Shown here piece after piece: positions 1 to 7,355 of a stretch of DNA of 16,833 nucleotides. The stretch's first letter is position 1. Every line of letters begins with the position of its first letter. The translations under genes and the position numbers were made by a program. Where the stretch lies: positions 1 to 16,833 of the forward strand of contig PLSZ01000617.1 in the NCBI GenBank assembly GCA_003164305.1. Direction: 5' to 3'. Below the pieces are notes generated by a model that did no database searches, had not been told where the DNA came from, and saw only the letters and a program-made list of their open reading frames with translations. This stretch comes from Acetobacteraceae bacterium. Lineage in GTDB: Bacteria > Pseudomonadota > Alphaproteobacteria > Acetobacterales > Acetobacteraceae.

Positions 1-121
1 GTCGAGCCCGAGCATGACGGCGTGGGATAACTTCGACCTTTCCCGGCGCCTGTCCGGACTCCCATTGGAGACAGCCCCCTGTCCGGGGTTCGGGGCGACG
101 CCAGAAGGCGGTTCATCATGC
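1..121. repeat. Truncated REP-like repeat at the window edge and spacer downstream of olsB
   Basis: The first 20 bases match, apart from one base, the right half of the palindromic repeat that is complete at 8541-8563 (GTCGAGCCCGAG followed by ATGACG). The window cuts off the rest. The remaining ~100 bases up to the olsB stop show no gene that I can support. In relatives a plsC/olsA-type acyltransferase and miaB often follow fur-olsB in this direction, but neither is visible here. Confidence 0.45.
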
Positions 122-928
122 TCAGTCCGGTGTATCGCGCACCCGCCGTTCGTAATGGCGGTAATACGATTCGGTCACCATGTCCGTCTTCACCACGACG
201 GCCACGTCCGTCGTGTTGAACTGCTTGTCGATCACCGCGCCATCCCCGACGAAGCCCCCGAGTCGCAGATATCCCTTGATCAGCGGAGGCAACGCCGCCA
301 GCGCCCGTTTCGGGTCGATCTCATCGCGGTCCAGCCGCCGCATCTCGATATACCGATGCGGCAAGGCGCGCGGCCGCAGCGCCAACGGCGCCAGATGGTA
401 GTAATAGAGATAGGTCAGTTCCGCCGCGAGCGCGTCCGTATCAGTTCCCGGCAGGCTGGCGCAGCCGAACATCAGATCGATCTTATGGTGGAACACATAG
501 GCGGCGATCCCGCCCCACAACAGTTGCATCACCGCCCGGTTGCGGTATCGGGCGTCAACGCAGGAGCGGCCGAGCTCCATCAGGCTTCCCGGCGCGTGCT
601 CGATCTTGCCGATATCGTACTCGTCGGCGGAATAAAACCGGCCGATTTTCGCCGCCGCCTCGCGCCGAATCAGGCGGTAGGTGCCGACGACGCCTTCCGG
701 CCCTGAGCCGATTTCATGATCCACCACCAGCAAGTGGTCGGCGACCGCGTCGAACAGGTCGCGATCGCGTTGGTCCCGCTCGGTCGCGACATCCGCCCGC
801 GCGCCCATCTCACCGTAGAACACGCGGTAGCGCAGCGCCTGAACGGCATCGACCTCGTCCGGATTGGTCGCGATTCGCACACCCAGGTTGCCGGCACGCA
901 ATTCCGGGAAGGGAAGTGTCGCGATCAC
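122..928 (-). CDS. olsB: Ornithine-acyl-ACP N-acyltransferase (OlsB-like, hemolysin-type GNAT)
   Basis: The 268-aa product fits the OlsB family, which transfers a 3-hydroxyacyl group from acyl-ACP to ornithine. This is the first step of ornithine-lipid synthesis, giving lyso-ornithine lipid in the inner membrane. Family-like landmarks are the N-terminal VRIATNPDEVDAVQALRYRVFY stretch, split as VRIATNPDEV then ALRYRVFYGEMG (residues ~17-42), the FDAVADHLLVVD block (~59-70), the VGTYRLIRR strand (~80-88), LMELGRSCVDARYRN (~116-130) and a C-terminal PPLIKGYLRLGG (~213-224). The start is GTG at 926-928. It overlaps the fur stop by four bases (GTGA) and has GGAGG ten bases upstream, so the gene is probably translated together with fur. 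OlsB usually works with the acyltransferase OlsA, which would lie beyond the left edge. The family is clear; the exact substrate is inferred from the family. Confidence 0.85.
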   Translation of the reverse strand: MIATLPFPELRAGNLGVRIATNPDEVDAVQALRYRVFYGEMGARADVATERDQRDRDLFDAVADHLLVVDHEIGSGPEGVVGTYRLIRREAAAKIGRFYSADEYDIGKIEHAPGSLMELGRSCVDARYRNRAVMQLLWGGIAAYVFHHKIDLMFGCASLPGTDTDALAAELTYLYYYHLAPLALRPRALPHRYIEMRRLDRDEIDPKRALAALPPLIKGYLRLGGFVGDGAVIDKQFNTTDVAVVVKTDMVTESYYRHYERRVRDTPD

Positions 929-1395
929 TTCGCAGGTTCCTCCGTTTGACGCGGCGCGCGGCGGCCGGGGACTGGTTTCGCGATGGCCGGCTTTTGCTTG
1001 CGGCCGAATAGTTCCAGCCGCAACGATACCAGGTCGAACCCGAGTCGCGCGGCGATGACACGCATCAGTTCCTCGTGCTCGGCGTCCTGGAATTCGATCA
1101 CTTTGCCGGTGTCGATGTCGATCAGATGGTGGTGGTGGCTTTCCTCGGACGGCTCATAGCGGGCGCGGCCGCCGCCGAAATCGTGCCGCTCCAGGATGCC
1201 CTTTTCCTCGAACAGGCGAACGGTCCGGTAGACCGTCGCGATCGAGATGTGCTGATCGAGCTTCGTCGCGCGCCGGTAGAGTTCCTCGACATCCGGATGA
1301 TCGCTGGCGTCGGACAGCACGCGCGCGATGACCCGGCGTTGCCCGGTCATTTTCAGGCCACGTTCGATACACAGGCGCTCGATGCGCGATTCCAT
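925..1395 (-). CDS. fur: Fur-family iron/metal-responsive transcriptional regulator
   Basis: This is a Fur-family repressor. It has an N-terminal winged helix whose recognition region SIATVYRTVRLFEEKGIL spans about residues 51-68, and a metal-binding dimerisation part with a run of four histidines (~87-90) followed by LIDIDTGKVIEF. The CxxC pairs of the structural zinc site in E. coli Fur are absent, as in many alphaproteobacterial Fur/Mur proteins, so the metal could be iron or manganese. The ATG at 1395 is preferred: AAGGA lies five bases before it, whereas the alternative ATG at 1401 overlaps that same Shine-Dalgarno. The gene overlaps olsB by four bases, which couples a metal sensor to membrane-lipid synthesis. 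The basic, Lys/Arg/Pro-rich tail after the fold (about the last 25 residues) is unlike E. coli Fur. Irr seems less likely because no heme regulatory motif is visible. Confidence 0.85.
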   Translation of the reverse strand: MESRIERLCIERGLKMTGQRRVIARVLSDASDHPDVEELYRRATKLDQHISIATVYRTVRLFEEKGILERHDFGGGRARYEPSEESHHHHLIDIDTGKVIEFQDAEHEELMRVIAARLGFDLVSLRLELFGRKQKPAIAKPVPGRRAPRQTEEPAK

Positions 1396-1401
1396 CGGCA
1401 T

Positions 1402-1850
1402 CCTTGTGAATATCCCGGCTGATACGCTCAGGCGGGAAGACCGGTTTCGACGAAAGCCGCCAGCGGAGACCTCCGCGGGGAGCCGTCAGGGAAGACCTGG
1501 TAGCCGAAGTCGGTCGTTGCTGTCCATTGGACCCCAACGGGCGGACCCGGCGGGCGGCTCCCCATCGGCGTCGGGCTGAGCCACCGAGGAGGAAAATGTC
1601 TGCCTGTTCCCGTCATCCTCGGTCTCGACCCGAGGATCTCTCGACACGCTAAGGCGACGCCCAACAATAAACGAGTCGCCTGACGGACCACCATGTACCA
1701 TCCCCGCGCTCAGGAGACCAAATCGCGGGCGAGGTGCCTGGGCGGGCCGAGGATGACGTTCGGGGGAAGGTTTTGGCCTTCGCCGGCCATATCCTGATGT
1801 CTATGAGGAAGGGTCCGGAGGAGAAACCGGTGCACCGCCCCCGGCGACCG
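1402..1850. other. Gene-free 449-bp gap between fur and mucR, mostly repeat
   Basis: No convincing gene lies here. The only open frames (for example on the minus strand from 1694) have biased composition and no family resemblance. The stretch 1402-1560 should hold the fur promoter, but I see no clear -35/-10 pair. From 1561 to 1810 it is occupied by the composite repeat listed separately. Confidence 0.6.
1561..1810. repeat. Diverged composite palindromic repeat (MITE-like), copy 1
   Basis: Left arm 1561-1654 aligns almost without gaps to 8411-8505. Right arm 1734-1810 aligns to 8525-8640. The left arm holds a hairpin (1615-1637, ATCCTCGGT against CCCGAGGAT, one mismatch). The right arm has lost one hairpin arm, reading GGGCCGAGGATGACG where copy 2 has the full palindrome. 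The middle (1655-1733) is longer than in copy 2. The right end keeps TATCCTGATGTCTATG as in copy 2. The outer ends match only weakly as inverted repeats, so this copy looks old. No transposase is encoded. Confidence 0.6.
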
Positions 1851-2321
1851 TCAGGCCCGACGGGCTTCCCGCGGCCTTGTGCCAAGTCCGATCGCCTTCG
1901 CCAGCGACGAGCGCTTCTTCGCGTATTCCGGCGCCACCATTGGGTAGTTCGAATCGAGCCCCCATTTCGCCCGGTATTGTTCCGGCGTCATCCCGTACGC
2001 CGTCTGCAAATGCCGCTTCAGCATTTTCAGCTTCTTGCCGTCTTCCAGACAGACAATGTATTCGGGGAATACCGACTTCGAGATCGCGACCGCGGGCTTC
2101 GGACGTTCCACCGGCGCCGCGGCACGAACCGGCGCCGTCGCCGTGCCCCCGGACGAGCCGCTCAATGCCTGGTAAACCTGCTGAATCAAGCCAGGCAATT
2201 CCTGCGCCGCGACCTTGTTGTTCGAAACATGAGCCGACACGATTTGCGCGGTCAGACCCAGTACACCAACGGGGGACGAACCCGAAGAGGATGAACCTTG
2301 TGATGATGAATTGTCAGCCAT
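1851..2321 (-). CDS. mucR: MucR/Ros family transcriptional regulator
   Basis: This is a MucR/Ros-type DNA-binding protein of 156 aa. In relatives such proteins regulate exopolysaccharide, motility and the cell cycle and bind AT-rich targets. The low-complexity N-terminus (Ser/Asn-rich, then Ala/Pro-rich) is followed by the signature block YIVCLEDGKKLKMLKRHL (residues ~88-105), GMTPEQYRAKWGL (~110-122), YPMVAPEYA (~126-134) and RSSLAKAIGLG. The second zinc cysteine is replaced: C91 is followed by D94 (CxxD), as in several MucR/Ml proteins. The ATG at 2321 is chosen over an upstream in-frame ATG at 2384 because AAGGGG lies about nine bases before it and the family begins near a MADN-like sequence. 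It is divergent from the TusA-like gene and upstream of fur on the same strand. Confidence 0.9.
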   Translation of the reverse strand: MADNSSSQGSSSSGSSPVGVLGLTAQIVSAHVSNNKVAAQELPGLIQQVYQALSGSSGGTATAPVRAAAPVERPKPAVAISKSVFPEYIVCLEDGKKLKMLKRHLQTAYGMTPEQYRAKWGLDSNYPMVAPEYAKKRSSLAKAIGLGTRPREARRA

Positions 2322-2355
2322 CGAATGGCCCCTTTTATCGCGGATGATTTCAATC

Positions 2356-2384
2356 ATATAAGTGTTCCCGCGGCCGTTTCGCAA
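2356..2384 (-). promoter_or_regulatory. Putative sigma-70 promoter of mucR
   Basis: On the minus strand TTGCGA (2384-2379) and TTATAT (2361-2356) are separated by 17 bases, and the predicted transcript starts about 30 bases before the mucR ATG. The region is AT-rich compared with its surroundings, which would suit autoregulation by MucR; that last point is inference. Confidence 0.4.
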
Positions 2385-2419
2385 TGGTTATTCTTGTAAA
2401 TATGAGGTGGGCAAGTATC

Positions 2420-2689
2420 ATGGATTCCATTCCGGCCACCGACCGAGCGCACGGCATCGTCCCCCACAGGACGATCGACATCACCCGCGACCTCTGTCCA
2501 ATGACCTTCGTCAAGACCCGCATCGCTCTCGATCGGCTCTCCCCTGGGCAGATTTTGCTGGTGCGCCTGCGTGGCGAGGAACCCACCCGCAACGTTCCGC
2601 GTACCGCCGCCGAGCAGGGACACACCGTGCTCGATCAACATCAGGAAGCCGATGGAACAACGCTGCTGCTTTTGCGCAAGGGCCAGTAA
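2420..2689 (+). CDS. TusA-family sulfurtransferase-like protein
   Basis: The 89-aa product has the TusA/SirA/YeeD fold signature: a beta strand TIDIT, then DLCPMTFVKTRIALDRL with a single conserved cysteine (residue ~26), GQILLVRL, and a C-terminal strand TTLLLLRK. TusA proteins relay persulfide sulfur in tRNA thiolation or sulfur metabolism. The usual CPxP motif is CPMT here, so the second proline is missing. ATG 2420 is preferred to the upstream 2384 because GAGGTGGG lies eight bases before it and the family begins near here. The gene is alone on the plus strand, divergent from mucR, with no sulfur-relay partner (TusBCDE, Rhd) in view, so the acceptor is unknown. Confidence 0.75.
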   Translation: MDSIPATDRAHGIVPHRTIDITRDLCPMTFVKTRIALDRLSPGQILLVRLRGEEPTRNVPRTAAEQGHTVLDQHQEADGTTLLLLRKGQ

Positions 2690-2911
2690 TTCCAATCGTG
2701 ATACCAATCGCCAAATTTAAGGGGCGCTTCGGGGATGCCGGCGTCGGACCGGAGCACTCGCCTGAGCGGCGCCGCGCCACCGCCAGCAATGCTCGTCCAC
2801 ATGACTGGCCGGTTTTACGGCTCGCCCTTTTTCGGCGCCGTCAACGGTATCGTAACGCTCGCGAACGAGCCGCCGGTCTCCCCGCGGGGCCGATCGGTCG
2901 ATAAGCTTCTG

Positions 2912-3409
2912 TCACGAATCAGTCGCCGCCGCGTCCAAAGTAGAGCGCAATATTAACGCGTCTGTCCCGTCCGAGTAGTAGCGGCGGCGGAGCCCGGCCT
3001 CCACGAACCCGTGCGCGACGTACAAGCCGCGGGCCGCGTGGTTGGTCACCGCGACTTCAAGAAACATCGAAACCGCCCCCATCCCGGCCGCTCGCCGCAT
3101 CGCCGCCCGCAGCAGCGCGAAGCCCAGACCGCGGCGGCGTTGCTCGCCTGCCACGGCGAGGGTCAGGATCTCCGCCTCGTCGGCCGCCACCCGGGCCAGA
3201 AGCATGCCGCCAGCCGGATGCACCAGCCCGAAGGTCCCCGGCAATTCCAGTTGCAGCAGCATGACGTCGCGCGACCACGCCTCGGCGGCACGAAACGCGG
3301 CGCGGTGAATTTCCGCCATGGCACTGGCATGCGCGAACGTCGCGACCTCGACGGCGCCTGGATCGTCGTTGGCGCCCGGCATCGGTTCCCGCACCCTCCG
3401 CGTCATCAC
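2912..3409 (-). CDS. rimI: Ribosomal protein S18-alanine N-acetyltransferase (RimI-like GNAT)
   Basis: This is a GNAT acetyltransferase of 165 aa. The acetyl-CoA loop QRRRGLG (residues 90-96) follows the strand EILTLAVA. The RimI-type C-terminal pattern LEVAVTNHAARGLYVAHGF (~117-135), then GLRRRYYSDGTDALIL, is present. RimI acetylates the N-terminal alanine of ribosomal protein S18. It commonly neighbours tsaB in alphaproteobacteria, as here, with a 113-bp gap. The start is uncertain. GTG 3409 (GAGG nine bases upstream) and ATG 3406 lie inside a REP-like palindrome, while ATG 3382 would remove nine residues that precede the conserved fold. Transcription probably continues from tsaB. Confidence 0.85.
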   Translation of the reverse strand: MMTRRVREPMPGANDDPGAVEVATFAHASAMAEIHRAAFRAAEAWSRDVMLLQLELPGTFGLVHPAGGMLLARVAADEAEILTLAVAGEQRRRGLGFALLRAAMRRAAGMGAVSMFLEVAVTNHAARGLYVAHGFVEAGLRRRYYSDGTDALILRSTLDAAATDS

Positions 3410-3427
3410 CGGGCTTGACCTCGTGAT
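3405..3427. repeat. Degenerate REP-like palindrome spanning the rimI start
   Basis: ATCACCGGG (3405-3413) and CCTCGTGAT (3419-3427) flank the loop CTTGA. Seven of nine positions pair. The layout and loop match the other palindromes in this window, with two mismatches in the middle of the stem. It covers the first codon of the longest rimI reading frame. Confidence 0.4.
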
Positions 3428-3522
3428 CTGTCACGGCACGCGCGGCGCCAGGTGACCGGGTCGGGGCCTGGCGACCAGGCGGGCCACGGGGTCTGAGCCA
3501 CTATCCTGGCGCCCACCAGAAC

Positions 3523-4188
3523 CTACCCGCCCGCGGGGCTGGGAGGCGGCCGGAGACCGCCGGCGGGAAGTTTCGCTTCCGGCGGATCGACATACAGCGG
3601 CTGCGCGGCGCGCGGCGTCAGACGTCCCGCGTGGCGGCGTTCGGCGACCAGGGCAATGTGGCGGGCCATCGCGAAGCGGGCATCCGTCAGCATGACATTC
3701 ACCCCGCGCGCCGCCAGCCGGGCCGCCACCCGCGGCGCGGCGCCACCCGCCACGGCGACCTTGCCCGCCGGATTGGGCAACGCCTCATCGGCCAGAGAAA
3801 CGATCTCGCCGTCCCGTTCCAGGAAAATATGGCCGCGCCGGCTGTCCGTGACGGTCCACAATACTCGGTCGCCCAGATGCGGGAACGCGTCGGCGATGGC
3901 CTCACCGACCGTCACGCCAACCACCGGCAAGCCCAGACCGAGGCCGATCCCATGCGCCAGAGCGAGGCCCGCGCGGATGCCGGTGAACGACCCGGGCCCG
4001 ACCGTCACCGCCACCAGGTCGATCCCAACCGCGCCGCCGGCTTCAGCTATCACGTCCCGCGCCATCACCGGCAGGATCGCCTCCTGTCCCTGCTTGCGCG
4101 TGTCGGCGCGGGAGGCGGCGACGGTGTCATCCACCACCACCGCCGCCGAGCACCGCGCCAACGCGGAATCCAGCACCAGAACACGCAT
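3523..4188 (-). CDS. tsaB: tRNA t6A37 threonylcarbamoyladenosine biosynthesis protein TsaB
   Basis: TsaB is the inactive ASKHA-fold partner that activates TsaD in making threonylcarbamoyladenosine at position 37 of ANN-decoding tRNAs, in the cytosol. The 221-aa product shows the N-terminal VLVLDSALARCSAAVV strand pair (residues ~3-18) and the family hallmark VGPGSFTGIRAGLALAHG (~63-80), followed by a PVVGVTVGEAIA stretch. The C-terminus, rich in Pro and Gly, is less conserved. ATG 4188 is preceded by GAGG that overlaps the nitroreductase stop nine bases upstream, so the two are probably cotranscribed. rimI follows downstream. Confidence 0.92.
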   Translation of the reverse strand: MRVLVLDSALARCSAAVVVDDTVAASRADTRKQGQEAILPVMARDVIAEAGGAVGIDLVAVTVGPGSFTGIRAGLALAHGIGLGLGLPVVGVTVGEAIADAFPHLGDRVLWTVTDSRRGHIFLERDGEIVSLADEALPNPAGKVAVAGGAAPRVAARLAARGVNVMLTDARFAMARHIALVAERRHAGRLTPRAAQPLYVDPPEAKLPAGGLRPPPSPAGG

Positions 4189-4197
4189 GAAGATGCC

Positions 4198-4785
4198 TCA
4201 GGCGAGGATGCACGCTTCCTCGAAGTCCAGCCGCGGGGAGCGGTTGAACACGCCGCCCCAATCGCCATAGCCGATGTTGCACAGGAAGTTCGACCGCCAG
4301 CCGTTGGAGGCGAAGAACGCCTTGTCCACCGTGTCGTTGTCGAACCCGGACATCGCGCCGGTGTCCAGGCCCATCGCCCGCGCCGAGATGATCAAGTACG
4401 CGCCCTGCAGCGTGCCATTGCGGAACGCGGTGGTCGCGGCCAGCGAGTCGTTGCTGGTGAACCAGTTCTTCGCGTCCAGGTTATGCGGGAACAAAGTCGG
4501 CAGTTTTTCGTAGAATTTCGGATCGTAGGCGACGATCACGGTCAGCGGCGCCGACATCGTTTTTTCCGTGTTGCCGCTGGACAAAGCGGGCTTCAGCTTC
4601 TCCTTGCCCTCGGGCGTACGGATGAACACGAAGCGCGCCGGCGAGGAGTTAGCCGAGGTCGGGCCGAACTTCAGCAAATCGTAAAGCGCGTGGATTTGCT
4701 CGTCGGTGACGGGCTTGTCCTGCCATTTGTTGTGGGTGCGAGCTTCGCGGAACAACAGGTCGTGCGCGGCGGTCTCGAGCGTCAT
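4198..4785 (-). CDS. rutE: RutE/malonic semialdehyde reductase-like nitroreductase
   Basis: This 195-aa flavin-dependent nitroreductase-family protein closely follows the E. coli RutE pattern that I recall: ARTHNKW near residue 15, [19 protein letters not shown] (~37-55), [26 protein letters not shown] (~91-101), [26 protein letters not shown] and NIGYGD near the end. RutE reduces malonic semialdehyde to 3-hydroxypropionate in uracil degradation. No other rut gene is present, so here it more likely serves as a stand-alone aldehyde or nitro-compound reductase. The frame stays open upstream to 5370, but homology begins at ATG 4785. The tsaB start follows after nine bases, so the gene heads the tsaB-rimI unit. 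Confidence 0.85.
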   Translation of the reverse strand: MTLETAAHDLLFREARTHNKWQDKPVTDEQIHALYDLLKFGPTSANSSPARFVFIRTPEGKEKLKPALSSGNTEKTMSAPLTVIVAYDPKFYEKLPTLFPHNLDAKNWFTSNDSLAATTAFRNGTLQGAYLIISARAMGLDTGAMSGFDNDTVDKAFFASNGWRSNFLCNIGYGDWGGVFNRSPRLDFEEACILA

Positions 4786-4926
4786 GGGAGCAACTCCGGG
4801 AGATAGGAAACGAGACGCCCATGGTGCGGTGCGAAGGCGCCAGCGGCAAGGGGCCAAACCCCAATCGTCATGTTCGGGCCTGGCCCTGATAGCGGGCACT
4901 GAGCGCCAAACGATTTTCGGAACTCC

Positions 4927-4951
4927 GGAACTTCGCGCCTCCTGCCGCGTT
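4927..4951 (+). promoter_or_regulatory. Possible EcfG-type (general stress response) promoter upstream of sldB
   Basis: GGAAC (4927-4931) and CGTT (4948-4951) are separated by 16 bases on the plus strand. This matches the alphaproteobacterial EcfG consensus. It lies 105 bases before the preferred TTG start of the membrane-anchor gene. Nine fixed positions can occur by chance in a GC-rich window of this size, and no EcfG or PhyR gene is visible, so this is a candidate only. Confidence 0.35.
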
Positions 4952-5055
4952 GGTTCGATGTCGTAAGTGTTTGCCCAACTGTCCAACGCCCGGCTCGCGT
5001 GTCCCGCTGCCCGGTGACGAGAGGCGATCCGACCGTGCGAGAAGGGACAACGATT

Positions 5056-5433
5056 TTGACCAGAATTGGCAACTGGATGATGGCGGGCGGCGCGGCCGCC
5101 GGCCTCATGACATCGATCATCGACGACGTATGGAAGGGCAGCGGTATCGACGGCACCGGCGGCGCGCTGCTGGTGATCGTCTCCTCGGCGCTCATCCTGG
5201 CCGCCTCCGTCCTTTTGGTGGTCGCCAGGCCGTTGCCGCGCCCCTTCGGCATCGTGATCGGCACGCTGCTGTTGTTTGGCATCGCCGGCACCGGGTTCGC
5301 CGGATATATGCTGGAATCCGATGTCCTGGCCGGCTTCATGGCGTTCGCCCTGATCGGCTGGTGCGTTCACCTCGCCCCCGGGACGCGGCCGGCCGCGCGC
5401 GATGTTCCTCGCGCCGCGGGAGCGATCGGATGA
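5056..5433 (+). CDS. Four-helix membrane anchor subunit of a PQQ dehydrogenase (SldB-like)
   Basis: This small integral membrane protein is 125 aa from TTG 5056. Hydrophobic segments lie at about residues 5-22, 36-57, 64-84 and 90-106, and the tail is charged. SldB, the small subunit of the acetic acid bacterial polyol dehydrogenase SldBA, is about the same length and corresponds to the membrane-spanning N-terminus of membrane glucose dehydrogenase, which anchors the enzyme and passes electrons to ubiquinone. TTG 5056 is preferred because AGAAGGGA (5040-5047) lies eight bases upstream. GTG 5035 and an ATG-like start at 4999 would add a non-hydrophobic extension with poorer ribosome sites. The stop overlaps the next gene's ATG (ATGA), which strongly suggests coupled subunits. 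Confidence 0.65.
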   Translation: MTRIGNWMMAGGAAAGLMTSIIDDVWKGSGIDGTGGALLVIVSSALILAASVLLVVARPLPRPFGIVIGTLLLFGIAGTGFAGYMLESDVLAGFMAFALIGWCVHLAPGTRPAARDVPRAAGAIG

Positions 5434-7355
5434 ACCCTCGCGTCATGCTGCTCCCCGCCGCGCTGGCCGGCCTGATGGCGGCCGCGGCGCAAGCCCAGAC
5501 GCCGGCGCGACCCGCCGCCCAAACCTGGCCCACGTTCAACGGCGACCTGGAAGCGCGGAAATACTCGACCGAGGCCGAGATCACCCCGGCGAATGTCAGC
5601 GGCCTGAAGGTCGCATGGGAAATGCACACGGGCGACGTGTCCGACGGCAGCGGCCAACTGCCGGCAACGGTCTGGTCGGCGACGCCGCTGTTCGTCAACG
5701 ACACGCTTTACCTCAGCACGCCGTTCTATCGCATCTTCGCGCTGGAGCCAGATACCGGGAAGGTGAAATGGATCTACGACACCCACTCCAAAAAGGAAGC
5801 GCTGACGCAGCCCGATCTGAAAACCCGTGGCGCCGCTTACTGGCAGGCCGCGAACCCGGTCGAGGGCCAGGCCTGCCAGAAGATCGTCTACATCGGCACC
5901 ATGGATGCCGCCCTGCACGCGGTCGATGCCGATACCGGCAAGCCTTGCTCCGGTTTTGGCCAGAACGGCGTTCTGAACGTCAATCAGTGGAACTCCATGA
6001 GCGCTACCTGGCCGCTGTCGGTCCTGCAGCCGCCCACCGTCTATAAGGATACGCTGTTCATCGGGTGGGCCGGCAAGGATTGGGCGCTGGCACAGGCGCC
6101 GGCCGGCTCGGTCTTCGCGGTCGACGCGCGGACGGGCGCGTTGAAATGGACGTTCAACGCCTTGCCGCCCGAGGTCGCTCCGCGCACCGGAACCGCCAAC
6201 GTCTGGGCCAGCATGTCGATCGATCCGGAAAACAATCTGCTGTTCCTGCCTGTCAGTTCGCCTAGTCCGAATTATTACGGCGGCGACCGGAAAGAGGCAC
6301 TGCCACTGGTGACCGCCGTCGTGGCGCTGAACCCGGATACCGGCGCGGTGGTCTGGAGCCGGCAACTCGTGCATCACGATTTGTGGGACTACGACACCAA
6401 CTCCGCGCCCGTGCTGGTCGATATTCAACGCGGCGGCAAGACCGTTCCGGCGCTGGTGCAGTCGACCAAGCAGGGATTTATCTACGTCCTCAATCGCCTG
6501 ACCGGCGAGCCAATTTATCCGATCGAGGAAACGCCGGTGCCGCGGTCCGACGTGGCCGGCGAACAAAGCGCCCCGACCCAGCCCGAGACCACGACGCCTG
6601 TTCCGACCGTGGCCTCCGAATGGCCTGGCGTCTCGACCATCGCGGATATCGCGAGTTTCGGATATTGCAGCCGCGAGGCCAACCGCCTGCGTAACGACGG
6701 CCGGTTCACGCCGCCCAGTTTGCAGGGGACTTTGACCTATCCCGCGACGGCGGGCGGGGTGGAATGGGGCGGCGGAGCGGTCGATCCGGCCACCGGGACT
6801 TATGTCGTCAACAGCTCCAGCGTCGTCGAAATCTATCGGCTTTTGACGCGCCGGGATTACGACGCGAAAACCATGGACGGCACGCCGAAGGGTTATTACC
6901 CCATGAGCGGCGCGCCGTACGGATTCCACTTGAACACCTTCGTCAACTGGCTTGGCATGCCGTGCTGGAATCCGCCGTACGGGACACTTTCCTCGTACGA
7001 CCTGAATACCGGCAAGCTGCTGTGGAAGGAGCCGTTCGGGGAAGTCCAGAAATGGGGCTTCTACATGCCGCTGTCCTGGGGCTCGGTGACCATCGGCGCC
7101 CCGGTGATCACCAGGTCCGGGCTGATCTTCATCGGCGCGTCAATGGACTCGCGGGTGCGGGCGATCGACCGGCGGAGCGGCGAGGTGCTCTGGAGCGCCC
7201 GGGTCGATGCTCCGGCGGTATCGATGCCGGCGGTCTATCGCTATAAGGGGAAGGAGTATGTGGCGTTCGCCGTGGGCGGCAATACGATCCTGGAGCCAAA
7301 GGTGAGCGACCAGATGATCGCCTATGCGCTGCCCGGCCAGATCGGCGCCCGTTGA
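5430..7355 (+). CDS. PQQ-dependent dehydrogenase, membrane glucose dehydrogenase family (SldA-like large subunit)
   Basis: This 641-aa periplasmic quinoprotein has a signal peptide ([20 protein letters not shown], cleavage likely after AQA at ~23). A beta-propeller follows with repeated PQQ blades such as [32 protein letters not shown] and GEVLWSAR. mGDH-family markers are [21 protein letters not shown] (given here as NVWASMSID then LLFLPVSS, ~258-277), [17 protein letters not shown] (315-322) and [13 protein letters not shown] (~344-356) with the lysine expected near PQQ. It oxidises a sugar or polyol; the substrate cannot be read from sequence. ATG 5430 overlaps the anchor stop, with GGGAG seven bases upstream. 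It has no membrane domain of its own, consistent with a split SldB/SldA arrangement. It is shorter than SldA (~740 aa as I recall), so the substrate may differ. Confidence 0.85.
   Translation: MNPRVMLLPAALAGLMAAAAQAQTPARPAAQTWPTFNGDLEARKYSTEAEITPANVSGLKVAWEMHTGDVSDGSGQLPATVWSATPLFVNDTLYLSTPFYRIFALEPDTGKVKWIYDTHSKKEALTQPDLKTRGAAYWQAANPVEGQACQKIVYIGTMDAALHAVDADTGKPCSGFGQNGVLNVNQWNSMSATWPLSVLQPPTVYKDTLFIGWAGKDWALAQAPAGSVFAVDARTGALKWTFNALPPEVAPRTGTANVWASMSIDPENNLLFLPVSSPSPNYYGGDRKEALPLVTAVVALNPDTGAVVWSRQLVHHDLWDYDTNSAPVLVDIQRGGKTVPALVQSTKQGFIYVLNRLTGEPIYPIEETPVPRSDVAGEQSAPTQPETTTPVPTVASEWPGVSTIADIASFGYCSREANRLRNDGRFTPPSLQGTLTYPATAGGVEWGGGAVDPATGTYVVNSSSVVEIYRLLTRRDYDAKTMDGTPKGYYPMSGAPYGFHLNTFVNWLGMPCWNPPYGTLSSYDLNTGKLLWKEPFGEVQKWGFYMPLSWGSVTIGAPVITRSGLIFIGASMDSRVRAIDRRSGEVLWSARVDAPAVSMPAVYRYKGKEYVAFAVGGNTILEPKVSDQMIAYALPGQIGAR

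Noticed and set aside
2690..2911. 73-aa plus-strand frame (2735-2956) between the TusA-like gene and rimI
   Set aside because: No ribosome site, no recognisable motif, and it overlaps the rimI 3' end; the 222-bp gap shows nothing else.
3631..4806. 391-aa open frame on the plus strand
   Set aside because: It is antisense to tsaB and rutE, both of which have strong family motifs.
4786..5370. N-terminal extension of the nitroreductase frame
   Set aside because: Homology to RutE begins at ATG 4785; the upstream residues are low-complexity and overlap the sldB region on the other strand.
5367..6929. Long 520-aa open frame on the minus strand
   Set aside because: It lies antisense to the clearly recognisable PQQ dehydrogenase, is Arg/Gly/His-rich, and has no family resemblance; it is a GC-driven shadow frame.
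5056..7355. Possibility that the anchor and PQQ genes are one gene broken by a frameshift
   Set aside because: The ATGA overlap, a ribosome site before the second ATG, a proper signal peptide on the second protein and the known SldB/SldA split argue for two genes.
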